DNA of 64,000 nucleotides from Limnephilus marmoratus (lineage: Eukaryota; Arthropoda; Insecta; Trichoptera; Limnephilidae). Of the stretch, positions 1-8,918 are shown piece by piece. Where the stretch lies: the NCBI GenBank assembly GCA_917880885.1, contig OU862908.1:13565501-13629500 (forward strand), written 5' to 3'. The notes below the pieces were generated by a model. It did no database searches, was not told where the DNA came from, and saw nothing but the letters and a program-made list of their open reading frames with translations. The position numbers and the translations under genes are program-made. Each line of letters begins with the position of its first letter. Within the stretch, counting starts at the first letter, position 1.

Positions 1-917
1 AATACTACCTGTCGACGATATTGGCCACGAGAATTATTGATGTTTAAAAAAGTTGTTTTTTCGGAAAACATAGAAAAATATCAGCTGCTTTAAATGTTGT
101 AAAATCACAATGATGAAAAATAAGTCTTTTTTATGCGCCTTTTTCCATTCTTCGTACCTCCAACATCTCAAATTACAAACGACTCTTACAAGGATACTTT
201 TAGGGAAAACTTCTAGAAAGAACTATTTACGTACATCTATCTCTTATTCTACTAAACATTTTTACAACTAAAACGAAACTATTGTGTGTTGAAAATTCTT
301 TATTCAAAACCTTTAAAACATTCTTCAAAATTGCTTGAAAACATGTTTAACGACATCTCTGTTTTTACACAGGAAATTAAAGATGTTTTTTCGGAGAAGT
401 GATGTATAAAAATCTGTTTTACTGATACTTTGCCAAGCTTGTAGCATGAATAGACATAGAATAGTGAGACACATGGTAAATATTACGATTCATATGATGG
501 CTCTAATTTTAGTTACAAATGGTTACAAAGGAATGTTAAATAATGACATAAAATTTTGATTACTTAAGCACTGCCCACGTATGTTATAATATATATAACA
601 TAAGTATATATGTATACATATGTAAAGGAATACCTACCTAGAAATGCATAGGGATTCCTTCGTGTTCGAATAATGAATTACTTTTCAAATGTCATTCATT
701 GATGTGTTGTCATGGTGACATACAAACAGATTATTATTGTTTTTGACGAGCTATGTAGCAGACATTCAATTAATCAAGATATCAGAAAAATAAGTGTTAT
801 AATGTTTTTAAGATCGACAAATAAACTTCAAATGTAGTTTCTTTGTTAACAGAGCAACACATGATTTGTTTTGTCATTACCAAAAATTGTCTATTGGTTG
901 TAATGCTAACCAATATA

Positions 918-1115
918 TATTGTAATGTTAACCAATGGATCAATGATTTTGAGAATGAATGTACACGTTTCGAGATATTAAAGGAGACAGAAAAAATTGA
1001 GACTTTAAAGTATTTACTTGAAAAACAGTGCCTAGATTGGTACACTAGTATGTTAATAAAATGTACAGTAAGCGCAGGATGGGCAATGTGGAAAACAAAT
1101 TTTTGTGAAACATAA
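918..1115 (+). pseudogene. gag-like fragment of an LTR retrotransposon
   Basis: An open stretch of about 65 codons has the pattern of the conserved gag helix region of insect Ty3/gypsy-type elements: a Trp, then FENEC, RFEI, KIETLKYLLE, a DWY motif, and two Trp residues close to the end (AMWKTNF). There is no adjoining zinc knuckle or pol. A 108-codon antisense ORF across it is probably a shadow. The assignment rests on pattern recall only; chance resemblance is possible. An identical copy is at 52297-52494. Confidence 0.4.
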
Positions 1116-1194
1116 ACAGTCACAAGTTAAATATGCATTTGCATTTAAATTTCAAGATATATATGTCTGTATATATATTTTTTTAAATAAAGAA

Positions 1195-1372
1195 AGACAA
1201 ACATTCCCGGGTTACGAATAACCTGACAATATTTGTGAATCTCCTACTACCACCACAGTAAACGGAAAATATTGCTTTTGTCGTGATGAGGACTTAGCCA
1301 GCCGAAGAATCGAACACGCGACACCCGGGTGGGACCCAAACACGATGCCCACTCAACTGACTGGTCGGTATA
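1195..1372 (-). repeat. tRNA-derived SINE-like repeat
   Basis: Read on the minus strand, this begins with a tRNA-like head: an A-box-like GTTGAGTGGGCATC and a B-box-like GTGTTCGATTCTTC about 30 bases further on, as in pol III promoters. It is followed by an unrelated body ending near an A-rich stretch (minus strand, about 1200). No cloverleaf acceptor stem could be drawn, so it is not called a tRNA gene. Identical copy at 52574-52751. Confidence 0.5.
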
Positions 1373-1920
1373 TGCATATATGCTTACAGAGTCCCTCTGC
1401 AATTATTAAATAGGTACATAATAGTTTCTGATAAGTGGGTAGGTACCTTGTTTTAAATAATGTTATTTTAACTTTCATTTGCGCAAATACCCGCATTCAA
1501 ATTGTCTTTATTAACCTTTTCTTGCAAAATTGAAAGAAATACCCACTCAACGTCGTATTAGCATGACTACATTTTTACCTCGTTTTATTGCATGGGTAGC
1601 TTGTGAGAGAAAATAATAATAATGCTGTATTTACATAAATTAGCGTTTGTGTATTTAAATTAGCCAAATACTAAGTTTTGAACAAACAAAGGTCATGGTA
1701 ATTATAAATAAATAATAGAGCATAACCAATAGTTAATTCTGGGGATAAGCTGGTGAACATATTTTAAAGTAGGTATTTGGATTATAGAATATAAGTTCGA
1801 ATACAAATAGTACCTACGTACGTAATTGAAAAAAATAAATTTTTCCGCGTGACAAAGATTTGAGTGCTGTGTACACTTCAAACTACTGTACAATACAATA
1901 CCGTAGCTGAGTCACTTAAA

Positions 1921-2338
1921 TCCTACTAACATTATAAAGGCGAAAGTTTGCATGGATGTATGGGTGTATGTATGTTTGTTACTCTTTCACGCAAAAACTA
2001 CTAAATGGATTTCAATGAAACTTTGCAATAATATAGCTCATACACCAGAATAACATAAAGGCTATGGCTCAGAGCTCTGGCATTATGAAATTTGTATAAA
2101 AAATATTGCAATAGGTGGCACGATTAGTAAGATATCTATAATTCTTTATTCGATTCAAATTATTACGGGAGTATTTCAAAAAAATGAGTTCGGGGGGAGG
2201 AGTTGGAGGGGGGAGGGGGGGTGAAGGAGAGGAGGAGGTATGGGGGGGTGAAGGGGGGGTGGGGGGAGGAGGGGAAGGTGGAGGAGAACTGGAAACCACC
2301 CTAATACCATGTGAGGGAAGCCGCGGGAAAAAGTTAGT
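1921..2338 (+). mobile_element. Helitron-like non-autonomous element (plus copy)
   Basis: It starts with TCCTACTAACATTATAAAGG and runs through the word GTTTGTTACTCTTTCACGCA, which is widespread in lepidopteran genomes, to GCCGCGGG..AGTTAGT. A TC start and a (C/T)TAGT end fit non-autonomous Helitrons. The interior at 2185-2292 is an extreme G-rich stretch (runs of 5-8 G). Related copies in reverse orientation lie at 2373, 27513, 28010, 32047 and 49562. Identical copy at 53300-53717. The Helitron assignment is from recalled family ends; no rolling-circle gene is present. Confidence 0.5.
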
Positions 2339-2372
2339 CTATAATATAAATAGGTTGTCAACGTTATAAATT

Positions 2373-2722
2373 ACTAGGTGGTTCCCGTCATGCGTTGCAA
2401 TGCCGTTCAAAGAAATAAATTATTTCTCCCTGCATGTCCTTTCCCATGCGCCCCCGTTCCTCTCCCCCGTCTCCTCCCTCTTCCGCGTTCCCTTTCCACC
2501 TTCCCCTGTCCTCATCACCCCTCCCTCGAACCAATGTCCCTAACCTGCCGCTAAAACATATGAAATACACACATTTTTTATTTACACAAATTTCATTACA
2601 CCAGAGCTTACCATTATATATAGCCTATAACCTTCGAGAGCGTGCGCACAACAAATCACCAAAGTTTCATGGCAATCGGATGAACGGTGTGGCAGTGGAT
2701 AAAATGCGAACAAACAAATATT
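2373..2722 (-). mobile_element. Helitron-like element, truncated minus copy
   Basis: Begins ACTAGGTGGTTCCCG and shares GCATGCGTTGCAATGCC-type words and a C-rich tract with copies at 27513, 28010, 32047 and 49562. The distal end lacks the AATATTAGTAGGA-type terminus, so it is truncated near 2722. Open frames rich in Pro or Ser across it reflect the C-rich tract and are not genes. Identical copy at 53752-54101. Confidence 0.5.
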
Positions 2723-2867
2723 GAAATTTATATATTTGATTAGGGTAAACTAAACAATGATTGCCCGCAACTAGTGATTGCCCACCCTCATTTTGATTGT
2801 CCCTTTCTCACTTATGTAAATATTTCACCAAAATCTTGGTCTTTCAAAAAAAAACTCTTAATGTATT

Positions 2868-3000
2868 CAACTCAACACCTCCTTTGAAGAGGTATTAAAA
2901 GAGATGAAAAAGTTGGTTAAATAGGTTACGTCAGGTTACGTTATTAGCTATTTAAAAAAAATAATAACTTTTAATGACTTTTCAAAGAGGTGTTGAGTTG
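2868..3000. mobile_element. Short palindromic MITE
   Basis: The ends CAACTCAACACCTCCTTTGA (left) and TCAAAGAGGTGTTGAGTTG (right) are inverted repeats, with AATAACTTTTAATG-like bases continuing the pairing. The whole 133 bases could fold as one imperfect hairpin. No target duplication was evident. Duplicate at 54247-54379. Confidence 0.55.
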
Positions 3001-3085
3001 GGTTGGTTCTGAGTTGTCATGAAACTGAAAGCTTAGACCCTCAGGCTAATTTGTTCGCTTTTGGGAACAACTCGTATAGATATCA

Positions 3086-4017
3086 TTTGTGAATGCAAAT
3101 TTCGCGAGATTGGGGCTCAAGCGAGATCCCGCGAATTTATGAATAACAATACTGCGAGATCTCGCCAATTTCGAGATCTCGCGAGATTGGTAGTTTTGTG
3201 TTTTTTTTTGCAAATAATCACAATATTTGAATAACATAGGAAAAAAAATATTAAAATTATAAGTATTATAAGATAAACATTTATTTTCACGAATTTTTAT
3301 GCGTCAAACATTGTTTAGAAGTTTATTTTTTAATAAACTTCTAAGTAGGTAGTAAACTTTGACGTACGTATCTATCAAATAACAAATGAAAGAAACAACC
3401 AGTCTTCTCTTCTAATATCAAACAAAAAGCTTTTAGTAATAAAACAGTTCTTTTATAACAAACAAAACAACGAGAAGTCAAAAAAATGAAACTTATTATC
3501 TAAGTTGAGTTGACTATTAAACTGAGATATTTTAATTAAATAAAACTATATCTACTATGTAGATCGTAGTAGATATAGTTTTATTATATATTTTATTACA
3601 TATTACAGATTAATTAACAAAATGTACCAATCAAATGAAAGAATTGTTCAGATCAAATCACAAGCCATTATTACGAATTATTTTGAAAATAGCTCCTTAA
3701 GAAGCGCAAAATTTCCAACGAATCGTCTGCTAAACGGCTTCATATTTTTTTGGCCAGATAACCAGCCGCTAAGAATGCCCTTTTGGATTCAACGCTAGTT
3801 GGAACCACAGACTTCAGGCTACCTCAGACCGCCGCCTCACGTGCACCGAACGAAACCGACAGATCGCAACTCCGTCCGTGTCAGTCCGCGCTTCGAATAA
3901 GACGTTTTCATGCTCGGGTGCAATCTCGTTAAACTCGCGAGATCTCGCCCTTTTTTCGTTCGAGTTCAATCTTGCCAAAAAAGACCGAGATCTCGCGAGA
4001 ACGAGATTGCATTCCCT
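3086..4017. mobile_element. Non-autonomous hAT-like element with 8-bp target duplication
   Basis: Both edges are flanked by the direct repeat AGATATCA (3078-3085 and 4018-4025), the 8-bp size expected of hAT insertions. The ends are imperfect inverted repeats around GAATGCAA, each followed by reiterated CGAGATCTCGCGAGA-type words (3100-3190 and 3935-4005), resembling subterminal transposase-binding repeats. The interior has no transposase. It contains two hairpins: perfect 19-base arms at 3539-3557/3567-3585, and a shorter palindrome near 3318-3341. Duplicate at 54465-55398. Confidence 0.7.
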
Positions 4018-4149
4018 AGATATCATAGAAATCGCTGTTTCTCCCTTACTAGCGTTGTGAGAAATATGAATCCCTAACGGAGAATAATATAAGAAATATG
4101 AATCCCGAACATTGTTAGAAAGAGAAAACATGACGCTTCAAGTATGGTT

Positions 4150-4325
4150 TACTGGTATACCTCTGCCATAGGTCTCCCAAGTGGTTCGCTACGTTTGGTG
4201 ACTTAGCAGGGATACCCGGGTTCATGGGGTGAGGTTTGTTCAGGTCTTGGTGGCGGATTCATCTACCCACCTGCTGCATGGCGGGCCGAATCGAGAGAGA
4301 CTGGTGAGGGTAGGGTTACCATATC
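4150..4325 (+). repeat. Dispersed repeat R (GTGGTTCGCTAC family)
   Basis: Contains CTCTGCCATAGG, AGTGGTTCGCTAC, GGTGACTTAGCAGGG and a CACCTGCTGCATGGCGGGCC segment. The same order is found at 13983-14165 (plus) and reversed at 26190-26605; a related reversed piece lies at 34190-34410. Class unknown; SINE-like or MITE-like. Duplicate at 55531-55706. Confidence 0.6.
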
Positions 4326-4568
4326 TCAGGATTTGTACTGAGATTTCAGGATTTTTCGACTTTTCTTAGGATTGCGGCCGGATTTTGCAAATCTCATGAA
4401 ATCTCAGGATTTTCAATATAACGCAGCTTACATTTTAAAGATCTCGTTAATTAAAAGTTAAACAAACTAAAAATATTTTCGTTATATTTAAAAATATATT
4501 TAAAAATATTTTCGTTAAAACAAATAACGAAAATGCTTTTGGCCGTGAAAATCTTAAAACTTATCAAA

Positions 4569-5096
4569 CTAAAAATAATCTTCCTTTGGTAATAATCCAA
4601 GTAGGTACTTAATACCTTTTGAAGTAAGACTTTTTTCTTTAATTATTGATTTATAAAATGCATCACATATTAAACTCTTCAAATTATAATGAACTAAAAG
4701 TATAGCTGGAACTGAAGACACCTTTAGTCGATTTCTTTCTTTCGACCATTGGGCATGATAGAAAAAACTCTTTCTACATTTGCATTCTGGGTTGTAATTG
4801 CAAATATATATTGACAAATACGCAGCATCTCTGGTAATCGTGAAATACCTATTGTCTTGAAAATGTTTTCCCGCAAAGCATGAAGCATTACGTCAAAATA
4901 TGCTTCTTCCTGTTTTGTTAAAAAAACTATTCAGAGATGCAATTTCATCGAATAATTTCACATCATCGATGTGTACTTCTTTTCCATTCAGATAATGAAC
5001 TGATGAAGCAATCTGATCAAAGTCGATCAACCAATTAAAGGCTTTGAAATCATCTAAAGGCGTCATCCACTTGATCAAATATTCTATGCAAGTCTT
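4569..5096 (-). pseudogene. hAT transposase C-terminal remnant
   Basis: Two minus-strand frames carry transposase-like text. At 4569-4817 there is a Trp-Ser followed by ERNRLKVSSVPAILLVHYNL, the pattern of the hAT C-terminal dimerisation domain. At 4893-5096 an upstream piece contains FNWLIDFDQIASSVHYL and DEIASLNSFF. Catalytic residues are not present and the frames are not joined, so it is a fossil. The upstream part is interrupted by the MITE at 5097-5279 and by the gypsy insertion at 5316. Identical remnant at 55950-56477. Confidence 0.6.
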
Positions 5097-5279
5097 AAGG
5101 CACTGGCACACTTGTGTAGTGTGGTGTGTCGTGACTACAAATTAACCAATCATCGTCGTCGCTTGTCGACACGCCACAACCTACAAATATGTCTCTAACC
5201 ATAATAAATGTATGAAACCGATGTGCTTCTGCCGCGCCACGACACACCACACCACACCACACAAGTGTGTTTCCGCCTT
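5097..5279. mobile_element. MITE with AAGGC...CACACTTGTGT inverted ends
   Basis: The left end AAGGCACTGGCACACTTGTG and the right end ACAAGTGTGTTTCCGCCTT are inverted repeats of about 20 bases, extended by a GTGTGGTGTGTCGTG / CACGACACACCACAC pair. TTA precedes the left end and TA follows the right end, possibly a 3-bp Harbinger-type duplication. Duplicate at 56478-56660. Confidence 0.6.
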
Positions 5280-5315
5280 TATACATATATTTAAGGTCTT
5301 GCTTAAAAACTTAAC

Positions 5316-5493
5316 TGTAATGTCTTCACTTGGTACTAATAATACACCATGACTTACAAGCACTTTTTATTATATTAATACTTAGAATCATCAAATTCCC
5401 AACCATCACATAGTCTCCATTTTACAAGCTCCCCAAAACAAAAGAACCTCTGACAACTGTAATTAATTATTTAAATATCGTTAATATATTACA
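5316..5493 (-). repeat. Ty3/gypsy 3' LTR (left copy)
   Basis: 178-base LTR with perfect TGTAAT...ATTACA ends, preceded on its left by TTAAC (5311-5315), which is the target duplication in the right copy. On the minus strand it is preceded by a purine tract (GTGGGAGGG, complement of 5494-5502), the expected polypurine primer site of a minus-strand element. Identical to 56697-56874. Confidence 0.85.
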
Positions 5494-8301
5494 CCCTCCC
5501 ACACTTAAAACCTTAGCATCCGACTAGGATCGGAGCTCCGCTAACTAATTATTATACAAATTAAATTAAACATCCTGTTAAATACCTTAATATAAATATT
5601 TCATTGTAACTAGAACTAAAATGTTTTACATTCTTCAGACTTCAACTCGCTCTGAGAAAAGATTCACGGCTAGATCCGGGCCATCAATCGTCCTCTCCAA
5701 GGGTTCATCAGGTTCCTGAAAGGAACAGAGTCGCTTAGAAACTGACAAGAAATTCCGGAGAGACCGCCACCTTGGCCCTGATTTTCAGAAAGTGTGGCCT
5801 CATCTTCCCACCTGACACTATTCTCAATTAGCTGATCAGCATGTCTTTTCCAAACCTGATCCGAATTTCTCATTTTAACTAGGTATACTCTGATTCCTAT
5901 TTTTTTAATAATTTCTCCCCTACGCCATTTATTTTGATCAGACCTGAAATCCTTTGCCATAACTTTAGTACCGATTTCTAATGACTTCTTAAGTTTTCTC
6001 CCTTTGCTATATGAAACCTGCCTGCTCTGGGCTCTCTTCATATTGTCAGCCACTTCGGATGACACATTTTTATATGCTCTGGTGTCATTCCTTTTAGACA
6101 GAAACAACGTGTCAAACCTAGACCTGATACGATGGCCTAACAAAGCTTCGCTTGGAGATATTCCCGTACTCTGGTGTGGAGCATTCCTGTAGTCGACAAG
6201 AAAATTTAATAGCTTATCTTGAAAATCCTGAGGAAGACGCCCTTCATGTAACAACTTTTTCAAAAAAAAAATCACAAATTTGACACTAATTTCAGCTTGA
6301 CCGTTACTATTTGGTTTCTTGACTGCACTAGTTAGGTGTTTAATTTTGAATTCTGAACAAAACTTCTCAAATTCCCTTGACCTAAACCCTGGTCCATTAT
6401 GAGAAACCAACACCTCTACAATTCCAAAATGTGAAAATAAATTTTTCAATTCCCTAATCGTTTGATTTGAATCTAATCCCGTAACACATAAACACTCTAG
6501 CCATTTCGAAGTGGGGTCTATAATAATTAAAAAAATATTTATTTCCAATAGGCCCGAAAAAATCTAGATGCAACCTTTTCCATATCTCCGTATCAATCGG
6601 CCAGCTGCTAATTTCTAATCTCTTAGGCGTTGATGCATTTTCTGAGCAAATCTCACATTTTTTTATTGCCTCTTCAATGTGGCTGTTAAAACCCAACCAG
6701 AAAAAATAAGTCTCCTTAAAGTTTTTGATTTTGTTATTCCTAAATGAGACTCGTGTAAAAAAAACAAAATTTTCTCTCTCAAACTTTCAGGAATGACCAA
6801 ACTATTTTGATAAAACATGCAGCTGTCATAAACACTTAACTTATCTTTTAAATGGAACCATTTTAAACAATTACCTTGTAAATGTTTTTTATCTGGCCAC
6901 TTGTTTCCCTGTACGTAATCCATCACTACTTTTAGACAAGCGTCTTCACTAACTGATTTTTTTAACAGATCAACACTTAACTCGCAATGATCCACTATAA
7001 AATTAATATTTTCTTCTTCCACGTTGATATTAAAAATATTTTCAAATCCCTGACATTCCTCTTCCCCAAACTCCGTACTTTCTTCAATTGGTAGTCTAGA
7101 AAATACGTCCGCACGATTTTCCTTTGATTTCACGTATGCAATCTCGTAATCAAATGTTGATAATATTAATGCAAACCGCTGTAGTCTGCTGTTAACTAAT
7201 ATGGGAATGTCTTTATCCGGTGCAAAAATATGCACAAGTGCCTTATTATCGCATTCAAGCGTGAACTTTCTACCATGTAGGTATTGAAAAAATTTCTTAA
7301 CCCCGAACACAATGGCTAAACTTTCCTTATTCAGAATGCAATATTTTCCCTCTGCACGTGTAAGCGTTCTGCTAGCACAAGCGATTGGTCTCTCAATATT
7401 TTCATCAAACAAATGTACTAAGATCGCGGAAATTCCCTTATCACTCGCGTCACAAATTAACTTTACCGGTCTACTGTTATCGTAATGACAGAGCAGTTTA
7501 TCTGAAATCAAAATCTGTTTTACTGACCGAAAAGCTTGTTTACATTCCTATGACCAAACAAACGCCGTGTTTTTCTTCAACAATTCGTATAGCGGCGCTA
7601 GAATTGTTGACATATTTTTAACGAACATTCTGTAAAAGTTTAAAGAACCAATAAAGGCACGCACCTCACTTACGTTTGTCGGCTCTGGCATTTTGACTAT
7701 AGCATCAATTTTACTGGCGAGCGGCTTGACTCCTTGCGCGTCTACCCTGAACCCTAAATATTCAATGGCTTCTTGATGGAACAAATTTTTGTCACAATTA
7801 ATTGTCAAACCTGCGTCATTCAATCTTCCCAAGGCCGCTCTTAAGTTTCTGTTATGCTCGGCCAGGTCTTCTCCGAAAATCAAATTATCGTCAAAATATG
7901 TAATGACCCCTTTTACCCCAGACATTACTGAGTTTACTACGTTTGCGAATGAACTTGGACTAGAAGCTAACCCATATGGAAGAACTTTATATTTAAACAA
8001 ACCGATATTCGTTGATAAGACACAATATTTTTGTGATTTTTCGTTTAATCTAACTTGGGCGAAAGCGTGTTTTTTAAATCTAATTTTGAAAAAAATTTCC
8101 CTTTGCTCAATGCAGATAATAAATCTTCTATTCTAGGTATTGGGTATGACGTATTTTCCAACATTGTGTTCAATGTCCTCTTAAAATCCGCGCAAATTCT
8201 GATTTTTCCATTTTGCTTTTTAACAATTACCATCGGGCTAGCTATATTGCTACATTTTATGGGTTCGATAATCCCTTCCTGTACCATTTTATTCAGCTCT
8301 A
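5494..8301 (-). mobile_element. Truncated Ty3/gypsy element, left copy (integrase to reverse transcriptase)
   Basis: Carries, on the minus strand from right to left, the reverse transcriptase (YFDD at 7887-7898), RNase H (CDASDKG, KESLAIV, CDNKAL), the integrase zinc region and the integrase core, in the broken frames described for the right copy. It ends abruptly at 8301 inside the reverse transcriptase, before protease and gag, where it is fused to the promoter of cuticle gene 1. It cannot be an active copy: no 5' LTR or gag remains on this side. Confidence 0.9.
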
Positions 8302-8830
8302 TATTTTGATTCTGAATGGTGGGCTTTCACCAGGTCCATGCTGAGATTGCAAAAATACCACTATAGATTGAGGCCTATGAAGTCAGACAAGATGCTTGCA
8401 TGGGGCGCATTGTGCGTATATTATCCCGAATTTTCTAGAAGAAGTCGACGACTATAATGATATTATCACACATCAACGGAACCCCATAAAAAAATGCCTG
8501 CAAAGATTTTCCCACAAAACACATTTTAACGTGCTCTAGGTAAAAATTGTGATTTGCTACGGTTTTGTAGATTAGGGGCAATTTGTATCTATGTCAACGA
8601 GTTATCGATGTGACCTTGTTGTCCAAATCTGGCAATCGTTACTTTAAGAGTTGCCTTCACTGTTCATTGTGGTGTATGGTGCTTACGCAATCAATCAAAA
8701 TACTTGGATGAAAAAAAGCTAGAGGAAGACACTGATTACGTTTTAGTTAACCTTTATTATTGCGTTGCAATTGAAGAGGACATACATTGGAAGAAGTATA
8801 AAAGGCGATAATTTTAATCATGGGTCATCG
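8302..8830 (+). promoter_or_regulatory. Upstream promoter of cuticle gene 1
   Basis: From TATTTTGATTCTGAATGG at 8302 the sequence matches the upstream regions of gene 2 (from 24361) and gene 3 (from about 40005), so this is the ancestral promoter module. Shared words include TCAACGAGTTATCGATGTGA, TGACCTTG (8611-8618), TCTGGCAATCGTTAC and TATGGTGCTTACGCAATC. The TATA box is TATAAAAG at 8797-8804, with the probable start site about 30 bases later near 8833. Relative to genes 2 and 3 there is an extra segment of about 125 bases at 8379-8503, between GGCCTA and AGATTTT. Confidence 0.75.
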
Positions 8831-8918
8831 TATCAATCTGAAAGTGAAAGTGTTAGCATCTACCAGAAGACATTTTTTCCCTTAATTTAACCAAGTTAAA
8901 TAAACAAACCTAAATAAA

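Larger units (their letters stand above)
1..8301. repeat. 8.3-kb near-identical direct repeat, left copy
   Basis: This block matches 51380-59682 base for base over long stretches. Features sit at a constant offset of 51379 bases up to about 3200 and 51381 afterwards, because a T-run near 3201 is two bases longer in the right copy. The only substitution I noticed is near 4047 (T here, A in the other copy). Identity stops after 8301, where this copy passes into the promoter of cuticle gene 1 while the right copy continues through the retroelement. The left limit lies outside the window. Confidence 0.97.

Noticed and set aside
797..1123. 108-codon minus-strand frame
   Set aside because: Antisense to a gag-like frame; no family pattern, and it has a Cys/Ser/Phe-rich composition typical of chance frames in AT-rich DNA.
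2069..2299. Pro-rich minus-strand frame
   Set aside because: It is the complement of a G-run inside a Helitron-like repeat; the PPPSPP text is low complexity.
3814..4131. 105-codon minus-strand frame with Arg-rich text
   Set aside because: Spans the right end of the hAT-like element and its CGAGATCTCG words, so it is not a gene.
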